From assembly GCF_010726645.1 (NCBI RefSeq), contig NZ_AP022563.1:434001-498000 (forward strand): a stretch of DNA of 64,000 nt, given 5' to 3'. Both the position numbers and the translations under genes were made by a program. Below the pieces are notes generated by a model, which was not told where the DNA came from, ran no database searches, and saw only the letters and a list, made by a program, of their open reading frames with translations. This document shows, piece by piece, positions 32,029-40,291 of this stretch. The DNA comes from Mycolicibacterium duvalii (GTDB lineage Bacteria; Actinomycetota; Actinomycetes; Mycobacteriales; Mycobacteriaceae). Every line of letters begins with the position of its first letter. Position 1 is the stretch's first letter.

Positions 32029-33324
32029 ATGCATAAAGACGAGATGATTTTGATCAGCGTGGATGATCACATCGTTGAGCCGCCGGATATGTTCGCCAAT
32101 CATTTGCCGAGGAAGTATCTGGATGAGGCGCCGCGGTTGGTGCACAACGAGGATGGTTCGGATACGTGGCAGTTCCGCGATGTGGTGATTCCGAATGTGG
32201 CGCTCAATGCGGTGGCGGGGCGGCCCAAGGAGGAGTACGGGCTGGAGCCGCAGGGGTTGGATGAGATTCGGCCGGGGTGTTGGCAGGTCGATGAGCGGGT
32301 CAAGGACATGAACGCCGGCGGGATTTTGGGGTCGATGTGTTTTCCGTCGTTTCCGGGGTTCGCGGGGCGGTTGTTCGCCACCGAGGATCAGGAGTTCAGC
32401 CTGGCGTTGGTGCAGGCCTACAACGACTGGCATGTCGAACAGTGGTGTGGGGCCTATCCGGGGCGGTTCATTCCGATGACGTTGCCGGTGATCTGGGATC
32501 CGCAGGCGTGTGCGGCCGAGATTCGGCGTAATGCCGCCCGTGGGGTGCATTCGTTGACGTTCACCGAGAATCCGGCGGCGATGGGGTATCCCAGTTTCCA
32601 TGATTTCGAGCATTGGAAGCCGATGTGGGATGCGCTCGTCGATACCGACACGGTGCTCAATGTGCATATCGGGTCGTCGGGGCGGTTGGCGATCACCGCG
32701 CCGGATGCGCCGATGGATGTGATGATCACGTTGCAGCCGATGAACATCGTGCAGGCCGCGGCGGATCTGTTGTGGTCGCGCCCGATCAAGGAGTACCCGG
32801 ATCTGAAGATCGCGCTGAGCGAGGGCGGGACGGGTTGGATTCCGTATTTCCTGGAGCGGGTGGATCGCACCTATGAGATGCATTCGACGTGGACGGGTCA
32901 GGATTTCGGCGGCAAGCTGCCTTCAGAGGTGTTCCGGGAGCATTTCCTGACCTGTTTCATCGCCGATCCGGTCGGGGTGACTACGCGCCATCAGATCGGG
33001 GTCGACAACATCTGCTGGGAGGCCGACTACCCGCACAGCGATTCGATGTGGCCCGGGGCGCCCGAACAACTCGACGAGGTCCTCACCGCCAACAATGTCC
33101 CCGACGACGAGATCAACAAGATGACCTACCAGAACGCGATGCGCTGGTATCACTGGGACCCGTTCACCCACATCCCCAAAGACCAGGCCACCGTCGGCGC
33201 CCTGCGCCAAGCCGCCGAAGGACACGACGTCTCCATCCGCGCCCTATCGCACAAGGAGAAGACCGGGGCGACCTTCGCCGACTTCGCGGCTCGGGCCAAG
33301 GAGTTGACCGGCAACAAGGACTGA
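32029..33324 (+). CDS. amidohydrolase family protein (PF04909), mosaic codon usage
   Basis: A 431-residue ACMSD-type amidohydrolase with a strong AAGGAG ribosome site. Metal-site features: SVDDHIVEPPDMF at residues 10-22, NVHIGSSGR, LSEGGTGWIPYFLERVDR, and the C-terminal Asp in WEADYPHSDSMWPGA. Family members decarboxylate or hydrolyse cyclic acids. The first ~970 bases use many G- and T-ending codons (GAT, GTG, TTG, CGG), unlike neighbours, and the last ~320 bases return to the local C-ending style. This suggests a recombinant gene or recent transfer of its 5' part. Divergent from the seven-gene operon. Confidence 0.92.
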   Translation: MHKDEMILISVDDHIVEPPDMFANHLPRKYLDEAPRLVHNEDGSDTWQFRDVVIPNVALNAVAGRPKEEYGLEPQGLDEIRPGCWQVDERVKDMNAGGILGSMCFPSFPGFAGRLFATEDQEFSLALVQAYNDWHVEQWCGAYPGRFIPMTLPVIWDPQACAAEIRRNAARGVHSLTFTENPAAMGYPSFHDFEHWKPMWDALVDTDTVLNVHIGSSGRLAITAPDAPMDVMITLQPMNIVQAAADLLWSRPIKEYPDLKIALSEGGTGWIPYFLERVDRTYEMHSTWTGQDFGGKLPSEVFREHFLTCFIADPVGVTTRHQIGVDNICWEADYPHSDSMWPGAPEQLDEVLTANNVPDDEINKMTYQNAMRWYHWDPFTHIPKDQATVGALRQAAEGHDVSIRALSHKEKTGATFADFAARAKELTGNKD

Positions 33325-33340
33325 GCACACCTTCCGCGGA

Positions 33341-33383
33341 AGTGCATTCCGCGTGCGCAGAACCGGAGATAGCGGAATGCACT
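33341..33383. repeat. long inverted repeat between amidohydrolase and ACAD genes
   Basis: AGTGCATTCCGC and GCGGAATGCACT form perfect 12-bp arms around a 19-base spacer, 17 bases after the amidohydrolase stop and 35 bases before the ACAD start. A smaller palindrome TTCCGCGGAA (33332-33341) adjoins it. Could be a transcript-processing stem, a terminator/attenuator or an operator. Confidence 0.6.
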
Positions 33384-33417
33384 GTCGGCGCGTGATTGAT
33401 CGAGGAGAAGAGGCAGC

Positions 33418-34596
33418 ATGCCGGGCGGTATGAGTTTCGAGCTGACCGAGGATCAGGAGCTGATTCGGAAGTCGGTGGCGGAGCTGGCGAGCAGGTTCGA
33501 CGACCACTACTGGATGGAAAAGGACCAGGCCCACGAGTTCCCGCAAGAGTTCTATGACGCCATCGCCAAGGGCGGCTGGCTCGGGATGACGATTCCTGAG
33601 CAGTACGGCGGACATGGTCTGGGCATCACCGAGGCCACCCTGCTGCTCGAGGAGGTGTCCCGTTCCGGCGCGGCGATGAACGGCGCGAGCGCGATCCACC
33701 TGTCGATCTTCGGCATGCAACCGGTCGTCAAACACGGCTCGGACGAGCTCAAGGCCCGCACCCTGCCCAGGATCGTCGACGGGGATCTGCATGTGTGCTT
33801 CGGCGTCACCGAACCCGGTGCGGGACTGGACACCTCGCGCATCACCACGTCGGCCAAGCGCGAAGGCGACCACTACCGCGTCAACGGTCGGAAAGTCTGG
33901 ATCTCCAAGGCCCTGGAATCCGAGAAGATCCTGCTGCTGACCCGCACCACTCCGTATGACCAGGTGACCAAGAAGACCGACGGGATGACCCTGTTCCTGA
34001 CCGATCTCGACCGCGACCGGGTCGACATCCGGCCGATCAACAAGATGGGCCGCAACGCGGTGAGCTCCAACGAGTTGTTCATCGACGACCTCATGGTGCC
34101 CATCGAGGACCGGGTCGGCGAGGAGGGCCAAGGCTTCAAGTACATCCTCGACGGCCTGAACCCGGAACGAATGTTGATCGCCGCCGAGGCGCTGGGAATC
34201 GGCCGGGTCGCGCTGGAGAAGGCCGTCAAGTACGGCAACGAACGCCACGTGTTCAATCGGCCCATCGGGATGAACCAGGGCCTGCAGTTCCCACTGGCCG
34301 ACTCGCTGGCCCGCCTGGACGCTGCCGAGCTGGTCCTGCGCAAGGCGACCTGGCTCTACGACAACGGCAAACCCTGTGGGCGCGAAGCGAACACCGCCAA
34401 GTATCTCTGCGCGGACGCCGGATTCGGCGCCGCCGACCGTGCGCTGCAGTTGCACGGTGGAATGGGGTACTCCGAGGAGTACCACGTCTCGCGCTACTTC
34501 CGCGAGTCGCGGCTGATGAAGATCGCGCCGGTGAGCCAGGAGATGATCTTGAATTTCCTGGGTGAGCATGTGCTCGGGCTACCCAGGAGTTACTAG
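33418..34596 (+). CDS. acyl-CoA dehydrogenase
   Basis: A 392-residue ACAD. FGVTEPGAGLDTSRITTSA is the FAD-binding signature, VNGRKVWISKALESE follows, DGLNPERMLIAAEALGIG gives a helix-G Glu as probable catalytic base, and LHGGMGYSEEYHVSRYFRESRLMKIAPVSQEMILNFLGEHVLGLPRSY closes the C-terminal domain. The usual YEGT is absent, consistent with a helix-G base. ATG 33418 has GAGGAGAAGAGG upstream. Divided from the amidohydrolase by a 93-base gap with a large inverted repeat, so expression of the two may be uncoupled. Confidence 0.93.
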   Translation: MPGGMSFELTEDQELIRKSVAELASRFDDHYWMEKDQAHEFPQEFYDAIAKGGWLGMTIPEQYGGHGLGITEATLLLEEVSRSGAAMNGASAIHLSIFGMQPVVKHGSDELKARTLPRIVDGDLHVCFGVTEPGAGLDTSRITTSAKREGDHYRVNGRKVWISKALESEKILLLTRTTPYDQVTKKTDGMTLFLTDLDRDRVDIRPINKMGRNAVSSNELFIDDLMVPIEDRVGEEGQGFKYILDGLNPERMLIAAEALGIGRVALEKAVKYGNERHVFNRPIGMNQGLQFPLADSLARLDAAELVLRKATWLYDNGKPCGREANTAKYLCADAGFGAADRALQLHGGMGYSEEYHVSRYFRESRLMKIAPVSQEMILNFLGEHVLGLPRSY

Positions 34597-34655
34597 GTGC
34601 GGCGATTCGATCGGCCAGATTCTGCCGGTCGGCTGCGGCATGGTTATGTGAACAC

Positions 34656-35891
34656 GTGAGCAGTTCGCAGATCGGTAGTGCACCCCTGGCCGGCGTCACC
34701 GTCGTCGCGATGGAGCAGGCCGTGGCCGCGCCCATGTGCACCCGGGTTCTTGCCGACTTCGGCGCCCGAATCATCAAGGTGGAGAATCCCAAAGGGGGAG
34801 ACTTCGCCCGCGACTACGACGATGTCGTCAACGGTCCCGGCGGTCTGGCCGCCCACTTCGTGTGGTGCAACCGCGGGAAGGAGTCGGTCACGCTGAACAC
34901 GAAGTCGGCTGCCGGCATGGACGTGTTGCACCGGTTGCTCGACCGGGCCGATGCGTTCGTGTCCAACCTGGCGCCCGGCGCGACCGCCCGCCTGGGGCTG
35001 GCGCCGGCTGACCTCGCCGCGCGGCATCCCCAGGTGATCCCCGTGGAGATCGACGGGTATGGACCGGGCGGTCCGATCTCGCACAAGCGCGCCTACGACC
35101 TTCTGGTGCAAGCGGAATCGGGATCCTGCGCTATCACCGGATACCCGGGCATGCCCGCGAAGCCCGGACCGGCGATGGCCGACTTCAGTACCGGACTCTA
35201 CGCGGCGATCTCGATCATGGCCCTGCTCTACGGGCGGGCCACCCATCCGCAGCCCGGCCCGGCACCGGCTGTCGAACTGAGCCTGTTCGACGTGATGACC
35301 GACGTCATGGGCTACGCGTTGACCTACACCCAGCATTCGGGAATCGACCAGGAGCCGCTCGGAGTCGGCTCCCCGGCGGTCGCGCCCTACAGTGCGTTCC
35401 CGACCCGAGACGGACAGACCGTGGTCCTCGGCACGACCAACGACCGCGAATGGCAACGGGTGGCCCGCGAGATCATCGACCGCCCCGACCTCGCCGATGA
35501 CGCCCGGTTCGCCACCAACTCCGGCCGGTGTGCGCACCGGGAGATCCTGGAAGAGGCGATCGGCGATTGGTGCGCCCGCCACGACCTGGCCGACATCCAG
35601 AGAAAGGCCGACGACGCCGGAATCGGCAATTCCCGCTACAACAAACCGTCCGAGGTCGTTGTGCACCCGCAGTTGACCGCCCGGGACCGGTGGCGCACCG
35701 TGTCGACGCCCAGCGGCGACATCCGGGCGCTGCGCCCGCCGCCGGTGATCAGCGGCTTCGAGCAGCCGATGGGCGCGATCCCGGGGCTCGGCGAGCACAC
35801 CGATACGGTGCTCTCCGAAATCGGCTTCACGGCAGCGGAGTTGGCGCAGCTGCGTGCCGAGGGTGCGATCGGGCAGGCCTACCGTGGCTGA
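34656..35891 (+). CDS. CaiB/BaiF type III CoA-transferase
   Basis: A 411-residue family III CoA transferase with GTG start. VVAMEQAVAAPMCTRVLADFGARIIKVENPKGGDFARDYD is the N-terminal family signature, and the catalytic Asp is in AMADFSTGLYAAISIMALL. Single-domain, in contrast to the double-headed protein at 12448. It would move CoA from a donor such as succinyl- or formyl-CoA to a pathway acid; racemase-type members also exist. It overlaps the next crotonase gene and starts the 34.6-39 kb beta-oxidation operon (transferase, crotonase, thiolase, ACAD). Confidence 0.92.
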   Translation: MSSSQIGSAPLAGVTVVAMEQAVAAPMCTRVLADFGARIIKVENPKGGDFARDYDDVVNGPGGLAAHFVWCNRGKESVTLNTKSAAGMDVLHRLLDRADAFVSNLAPGATARLGLAPADLAARHPQVIPVEIDGYGPGGPISHKRAYDLLVQAESGSCAITGYPGMPAKPGPAMADFSTGLYAAISIMALLYGRATHPQPGPAPAVELSLFDVMTDVMGYALTYTQHSGIDQEPLGVGSPAVAPYSAFPTRDGQTVVLGTTNDREWQRVAREIIDRPDLADDARFATNSGRCAHREILEEAIGDWCARHDLADIQRKADDAGIGNSRYNKPSEVVVHPQLTARDRWRTVSTPSGDIRALRPPPVISGFEQPMGAIPGLGEHTDTVLSEIGFTAAELAQLRAEGAIGQAYRG

Positions 35892-36681
35892 CCAGGTGCT
35901 GCTCTGCGCGGACCGCGACGGGATCCGCACGCTGACGTTGAACCGGCCCGAACGCCGCAACGCGCTCGACGCCCGCCTGTGGGTCGAGCTGGCCGATGTC
36001 CTGCGGGATACCAAGCGCGACGGTGGTGTCCGCGCGCTGGTGCTCACCGGCGCCGGCGGTGCGTTCTGCTCCGGCGCGGACATCGGAACCGGCGAGCAGA
36101 TCCATCCGCGTTACAAGCTCGACCGGCTCACCGATGTGGCGCTGGCGCTGCACGAGCTCGCGGTTCCGACCGTCGCCAAGGTCGCCGGGATCGCGGTCGG
36201 CGCCGGCTGGAACCTCGCGCTGGGCTGTGACCTGGTGGTCGCCACGCCGGAATCCCGCTTCTGTCAGATCTTCGCCAAGCGCGGGCTTTCGGTGGACCTG
36301 GGGGGATCGTGGCTGCTCCCCAAGATCGTGGGTTTACAACAGGCCAAGCGGCTGGTGTTGCTCGCCGACATGATCGGCGCCGAGGAAGCCCTCGGGCTGG
36401 GACTGGTCACCTGGGTCAAGGCCGCCGACGAGATCGACGCGTTCGTCGATGACCTCGCCGCGCGGCTGGCGGCCGGACCGCCGTTCGCGCTGGCGCAGAG
36501 CAAGGCACTACTCAACGACGGCGCCAACGCGACGCTACGGGAGGCGCTGGCCAACGAGGCCCGCGCGCAACCCGGTAACTTCGCCACCACGGACTCGGGC
36601 GAGGCGTATGCCGCGTTCGCCGCGAAGGGCGAGCCCGAATTCACCGGGGCGTGGGCCCTCTACGAGAGTAATCAGGAGTGA
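35884..36681 (+). CDS. enoyl-CoA hydratase/isomerase (PaaG-like crotonase)
   Basis: A 265-residue crotonase; GTG 35884 lies inside the end of the CoA-transferase gene. TLTLNRPERRNALD and the oxyanion loop GAFCSGADIG are conserved. The GIAVGAGWNLALGCDLVV segment has Asn at the first hydratase Glu position, while FAKRGLSVDLGGSWLLPKIVG resembles the Asp-containing segment of PaaG-type isomerases. An isomerase acting on ring-derived or unsaturated CoA esters is thus more likely than simple hydration. Thiolase follows directly. Confidence 0.9.
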   Translation: MADQVLLCADRDGIRTLTLNRPERRNALDARLWVELADVLRDTKRDGGVRALVLTGAGGAFCSGADIGTGEQIHPRYKLDRLTDVALALHELAVPTVAKVAGIAVGAGWNLALGCDLVVATPESRFCQIFAKRGLSVDLGGSWLLPKIVGLQQAKRLVLLADMIGAEEALGLGLVTWVKAADEIDAFVDDLAARLAAGPPFALAQSKALLNDGANATLREALANEARAQPGNFATTDSGEAYAAFAAKGEPEFTGAWALYESNQE

Positions 36682-36686
36682 GGATC

Positions 36687-37832
36687 ATGCGGGAGACCGT
36701 CATCGTCGGGGCCGTGCGCACGCCGGTGGGCAAGCGCAACGGAGGATTGTCCGAACAGCACGCCGCCGACCTGTCGGCGCTGGTGCTCAACGAGCTCGTC
36801 GAGCGCACCGGCGTGGACACCGATGTCATCGACGACGTGATCTGGGGCTGTGTGTCTCAGGTGGGGGATCAGTCGAGCAACATCGGGCGGTATGCGGTGC
36901 TGGCCGCCGGGTGGCCCGAACACATCCCGGGCACCACCGTCAATCGGGCCTGCGGCTCGAGCCAGCAAGCACTCGACTTCGCTGTGCAGGCGGTGATGTC
37001 GGGTCAGCAGGACCTGGTGGTGGCCGGCGGCGTCGAGGTGATGAGTCGGGTCCCGCTGGGTGCCGCGCGCGCGACCGGCATGCCCTACGGGCCGAAAGTG
37101 CTTGCCCGATATGACGATTTCTCCTTCAATCAAGGCATTTCGGCCGAGATGATCTCGCAACAGTGGGGGTTCTCCCGCACCCGGCTCGACGAGTACTCTG
37201 CGCAGTCCCACGAACGTGCCGCCGCGGCGCAGGATGCCGGTGCTTTCAAAGAACAGATCGTGCCGGTCTTCACCGACGGCGGAATCGTCACCGACGATGA
37301 GGGCATCCGCCGCGGCACCACCGCCGAGAAGCTCGCCGGTCTGAAGCCGGCGTTCACCGACGACGGGGTGATCCACGCCGGCAACTCCTCCCAGATCTCC
37401 GACGGTGCAGCGGCGCTACTGGTCACCACGGCCGAGAACGCCGTCAACCTCGGTATGACCCCGCTGGTGCGCTACCGCGCCGGCGCCGTCACGGGTGCCG
37501 ACCCCAAACTGATGCTCACCGGCCCGATCCCGGCGACGGAGAAGGTTCTGCACAAGGCCGGCGTGACGCTCGACGAGATCGGAGTGTTCGAGGTCAACGA
37601 GGCTTTCGCACCGGTTCCGCTGGCCTGGCTGGCCGACACCGGGGCCGACGAGGCCAAACTCAACCCGCTGGGCGGGGCGATCGCGCTCGGCCACCCGCTC
37701 GGCGCCTCGGGTGCGGTGCTCATGACCCGGATGATCCACCACATGCGCGACAATGCAATTCGATACGGCCTGCAGACCATGTGCGAGGGCGGGGGCACCG
37801 CCAACGCCACCATCGTCGAACTCGTCGCTTAG
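36687..37832 (+). CDS. thiolase (acetyl-CoA acyltransferase)
   Basis: A 381-residue thiolase. ATG 36687 has AGGAG eight bases upstream and is preferred over GTG 36678, which overlaps the crotonase stop. Catalytic residues: nucleophile Cys89 in RACGSSQQ, the His in GHPLGASGA, and the second Cys in MCEGGGTAN; NEAFAPV is also conserved. It would cleave a 3-ketoacyl-CoA with free CoA to release acetyl- or propionyl-CoA. Place in operon: after the crotonase, before an ACAD whose ribosome site AGGAGG overlaps this stop. A complete beta-oxidation round lacks only a 3-hydroxyacyl-CoA dehydrogenase, which an SDR could supply. Confidence 0.94.
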   Translation: MRETVIVGAVRTPVGKRNGGLSEQHAADLSALVLNELVERTGVDTDVIDDVIWGCVSQVGDQSSNIGRYAVLAAGWPEHIPGTTVNRACGSSQQALDFAVQAVMSGQQDLVVAGGVEVMSRVPLGAARATGMPYGPKVLARYDDFSFNQGISAEMISQQWGFSRTRLDEYSAQSHERAAAAQDAGAFKEQIVPVFTDGGIVTDDEGIRRGTTAEKLAGLKPAFTDDGVIHAGNSSQISDGAAALLVTTAENAVNLGMTPLVRYRAGAVTGADPKLMLTGPIPATEKVLHKAGVTLDEIGVFEVNEAFAPVPLAWLADTGADEAKLNPLGGAIALGHPLGASGAVLMTRMIHHMRDNAIRYGLQTMCEGGGTANATIVELVA

Positions 37833-37846
37833 GAGGGCGTGTCCAC

Positions 37847-38995
37847 GTGCGCAGAGATTTGTTCACCGAGGACCACGAGGCGTTCCGGGAGCTGGCCCGC
37901 GACTTCGTCGAGAAGGAGGTCGTGCCGCACTACCCCCAGTGGGAGAAAGGTGGTCGGATGCCGCGCGAGGTGTTCGCGCGGATGGGCGAGCTCGGCATGC
38001 TCGGCATGGCCATCCCCGAGGAGTACGGCGGTGCGGGGCAGCCCGATTACCGGTACAACGTCGTGCTGCAGGAGGAGGCCGCCCGCGCGCTGGTGACATT
38101 GTCGACGGTGCGTACGCAGCTCGAGGTGATCCTGCCCTACTTCCTGCACTACGCGAACGAGGAGCAGCGCGGCCGATGGTTCCCCGGCCTCGCCGCCGGC
38201 ACGCTGCTGACCGCCGTCGCGATGACCGAACCGGGGACCGGTTCGGACCTGGCGGGCATGCGCACCACCGCCGTCCGGGACGGTGACGACTACATCGTCA
38301 ACGGCGCCAAGACCTTCATCACCGGAGGGATGCAGGCCGACCTCGTCATCGTCGTCGCGCGCACCTCGACCGATCCGGACAACCGTCGTAAAGGCCTGAC
38401 TCTGTTGGTGGTCGAAGACGGGATGGCGGGGTTCACCCGGGGCCGCGAACTGGAGAAGATGGGCTGCAAGGTCCAGGACACCGCCGAGTTGTCGTTCGTC
38501 GACGTCCGGGTTCCGGCCGCCAACGTGCTGGGCCAGGTGGACGAGGCGTTCGGCTATTTGGGCCACAACCTGCCGCAGGAACGGCTCACCGTCGCGGTGG
38601 GTTCGGTCGCGCAGGCACGCTCGGCCATCGCCGCGGCGATCGACTACACGCAGAGCCGGAAGGCCTTCGGCACCCCGGTGGCGTCGTTTCAGAACACCAA
38701 GTTCGAACTCGCCGCCTGCTCGACGGAGGTGGAGGCGGCCCAGGCGATGCTCGACCGCGCGGTGGCATTGCACGTCGACGGCGAGCTTTCCGGCGCGGAC
38801 GCGGCCCGGGTGAAGCTGTTCTGCACCGAGATGCAGCAGCGCGTCGTGGACCGCTGCCTGCAACTCTTCGGTGGCTACGGATACATGATGGAGTATCCGA
38901 TCGCCCGGCTGTACACCGATGCGCGGGTGGCCCGGATCTACGCCGGAACCAGCGAGGTGATGAAGGTGATCATCGCCAAATCGCTCGGGCTGTGA
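37847..38995 (+). CDS. acyl-CoA dehydrogenase (LCAD/IVD-like)
   Basis: A 382-residue ACAD; GTG 37847 lies ten bases after AGGAGG. AVAMTEPGTGSDLAGMRTTA, VNGAKTFITGGMQAD, QSRKAFGTPVASFQNTKFELA and the C-terminal RIYAGTSEVMKVIIAKSLGL are all canonical. Ala stands where MCAD has its catalytic Glu, and LPQERLTVAVGS supplies the helix-G Glu, as in long-chain and isovaleryl-CoA dehydrogenases. FAD-bound, cytoplasmic, electrons to ETF. Last gene of the beta-oxidation operon; a 156-base gap with its own promoter separates it from the TetR gene. Confidence 0.95.
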   Translation: MRRDLFTEDHEAFRELARDFVEKEVVPHYPQWEKGGRMPREVFARMGELGMLGMAIPEEYGGAGQPDYRYNVVLQEEAARALVTLSTVRTQLEVILPYFLHYANEEQRGRWFPGLAAGTLLTAVAMTEPGTGSDLAGMRTTAVRDGDDYIVNGAKTFITGGMQADLVIVVARTSTDPDNRRKGLTLLVVEDGMAGFTRGRELEKMGCKVQDTAELSFVDVRVPAANVLGQVDEAFGYLGHNLPQERLTVAVGSVAQARSAIAAAIDYTQSRKAFGTPVASFQNTKFELAACSTEVEAAQAMLDRAVALHVDGELSGADAARVKLFCTEMQQRVVDRCLQLFGGYGYMMEYPIARLYTDARVARIYAGTSEVMKVIIAKSLGL

Positions 38996-39078
38996 CCCCG
39001 CGCCGGGGAGTCGGGCCCCCGGAAGCGGTGTGCGTCGCACCGAAAGCACTGGTGAGACGCATGTCAAGAAATAAACCT

Positions 39079-39118
39079 GTTGCGACCCTTGTCACAACGC
39101 GGCGAACCTACCTACTGT
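39079..39118 (+). promoter_or_regulatory. promoter with overlapping TetR-type operator
   Basis: GTTGCGAC-CCTT-GTCACAAC (39079-39098) is an inverted repeat with 7 of 8 arm positions paired. It covers a -35-like TTGTCA (39089-39094), which is followed after 18 bases by TACTGT (39113-39118). The TetR gene starts at 39152, giving a short leader with GGAGGAG. Likely autoregulation. Confidence 0.55.
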
Positions 39119-39151
39119 GTGTTCAGAAGGTTGGATCGACGGAGGAGTCGC

Positions 39152-39775
39152 GTGTCAGTGACCGAGCCGACGGCCGTGCGGCCGTACGAGTCGCTCCTGG
39201 CCAAGGGGGAGGACCGCAGAGCGCGGATTCTCGGCGTGGCGGAGCGGCTGCTGGCCCGAAACGGGTGGCGGAACACCTCGCTTGCCCAGATCGCCAAAGA
39301 GGCCGGGGTGACGCCGGCGGGCCTCCTGCACCACTTCGAATCCAAGGAGCAACTCCTCAACGCCGTCCTCGACGCTCGCGATGCCGACGACGAGGTGCAC
39401 GCCGACTACCGGTCCGGTGATCTGGTCACCGAACTCAGTCGCGTCCCCGAGAGGTTCACCCGGGCTCCCGAGTTGATCGGGACGTTCACCGTGCTGTTGG
39501 TCGAGAACATCGCCCCGGATGCGCCGCTGCACGACCGATTGCTCAACCGCTACCGCGCCGCGGTGGAGATCATCACCGCGATCATCGAGCGCGGGCAGCG
39601 CAGTGGCAGGTACCGCCAAGACATCGACGGCGCCAGCAAGGCCGTGGAAATCCTCGCCTTTACCTATGGAATGGAGACCCTATGGTTGCTCGATCCCTCG
39701 ATTCAGTTGGCCGAGGTGTTCAAGGGGTACGCGGAGTCACTGGGGCGCGAGCTGGCGCCGCAGAACCCGACATGA
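39152..39775 (+). CDS. TetR-family transcriptional regulator
   Basis: A 207-residue TetR protein; GTG 39152 with GGAGGAG upstream (GTG 39158 is the alternative). HTH: RRARILGVAERLLARNGWRNTSLAQIAKEAGVTPAGLLHHFESKEQLL, with HHFESKE closing the recognition helix. The ligand domain includes LLNRYRAAVEIITAIIERGQRSGRY, the common C-terminal dimer helix pattern. Its stop overlaps the next gene (ATGA), and a palindrome overlies its promoter. It likely represses its own two-gene unit and perhaps the beta-oxidation operon just upstream. Confidence 0.92.
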   Translation: MSVTEPTAVRPYESLLAKGEDRRARILGVAERLLARNGWRNTSLAQIAKEAGVTPAGLLHHFESKEQLLNAVLDARDADDEVHADYRSGDLVTELSRVPERFTRAPELIGTFTVLLVENIAPDAPLHDRLLNRYRAAVEIITAIIERGQRSGRYRQDIDGASKAVEILAFTYGMETLWLLDPSIQLAEVFKGYAESLGRELAPQNPT

Positions 39776-40275
39776 GGTACCGGCTGGATGTCGTGGCTCC
39801 GACCGTGCTCGACGCGGTGCGGTGCGCCGGCGGCTGGATCTATGACCGGGTGATGGCCGGATGGGATGTCACGGTGCTGCTCGGCAGCGACGAGGACGTC
39901 CGGCCGCTGCAGATCCTCGGTGCGCAGACGCTCGACCTGGAGTCCGCGCTCGCCGCATGGGAGGAGCGGCCCCACCCGCAGACCGTGGCCGTGGCCGCCG
40001 ATCTGTTCGACCGGGATCCCCGTGTGCTGGCCCATGTGCGCAACGCGCTCGACCAGGGCGCCACCGAGGTGACGCTCTGGGGCGAACGCGTGCCCGATGA
40101 CCTCGACTCGAGCGTCGATTCGGCGCAGCACCATCTCAGTGCTGCCGCGCGCGCATTCAAGGCCCTGGCACTGGATGCGGCGCAGGATCACGGCACCGAA
40201 GCGGTCGGGCGCACCGAGTCGTTCCGCTGCGGCATGCTCGCTTCGGTGGCCGCAGACCTGGTGCCCGCCAGCTGA
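39772..40275 (+). CDS. uncharacterised protein co-transcribed with TetR
   Basis: A 167-residue protein whose ATG overlaps the TetR stop by four bases. I do not recognise a family. It is acidic to neutral and rich in Ala/Asp, and has a Rossmann-like alternation: RLDVVAPTVLDAVRCAGGWIYDRVMAGWDVTVLL, then RPLQILGAQTLDLESAL, then QTVAVAADLFDRDPRVLAHVRNALDQGATEVTLWG. No signal peptide, membrane segment or cysteine motif. Codon use matches neighbours, so it is a real gene. Translational coupling to the regulator suggests a related regulatory or small enzymatic role. Confidence 0.8.
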   Translation: MRYRLDVVAPTVLDAVRCAGGWIYDRVMAGWDVTVLLGSDEDVRPLQILGAQTLDLESALAAWEERPHPQTVAVAADLFDRDPRVLAHVRNALDQGATEVTLWGERVPDDLDSSVDSAQHHLSAAARAFKALALDAAQDHGTEAVGRTESFRCGMLASVAADLVPAS

Positions 40276-40291
40276 TCACCCCGGCGCAGGG

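Noticed and set aside
31954..32883. 309-residue minus-strand frame over the mosaic amidohydrolase
   Set aside because: Explained by the unusual codon use of the plus-strand gene, and its sequence (many Arg/His/Ile/Pro) has no family.
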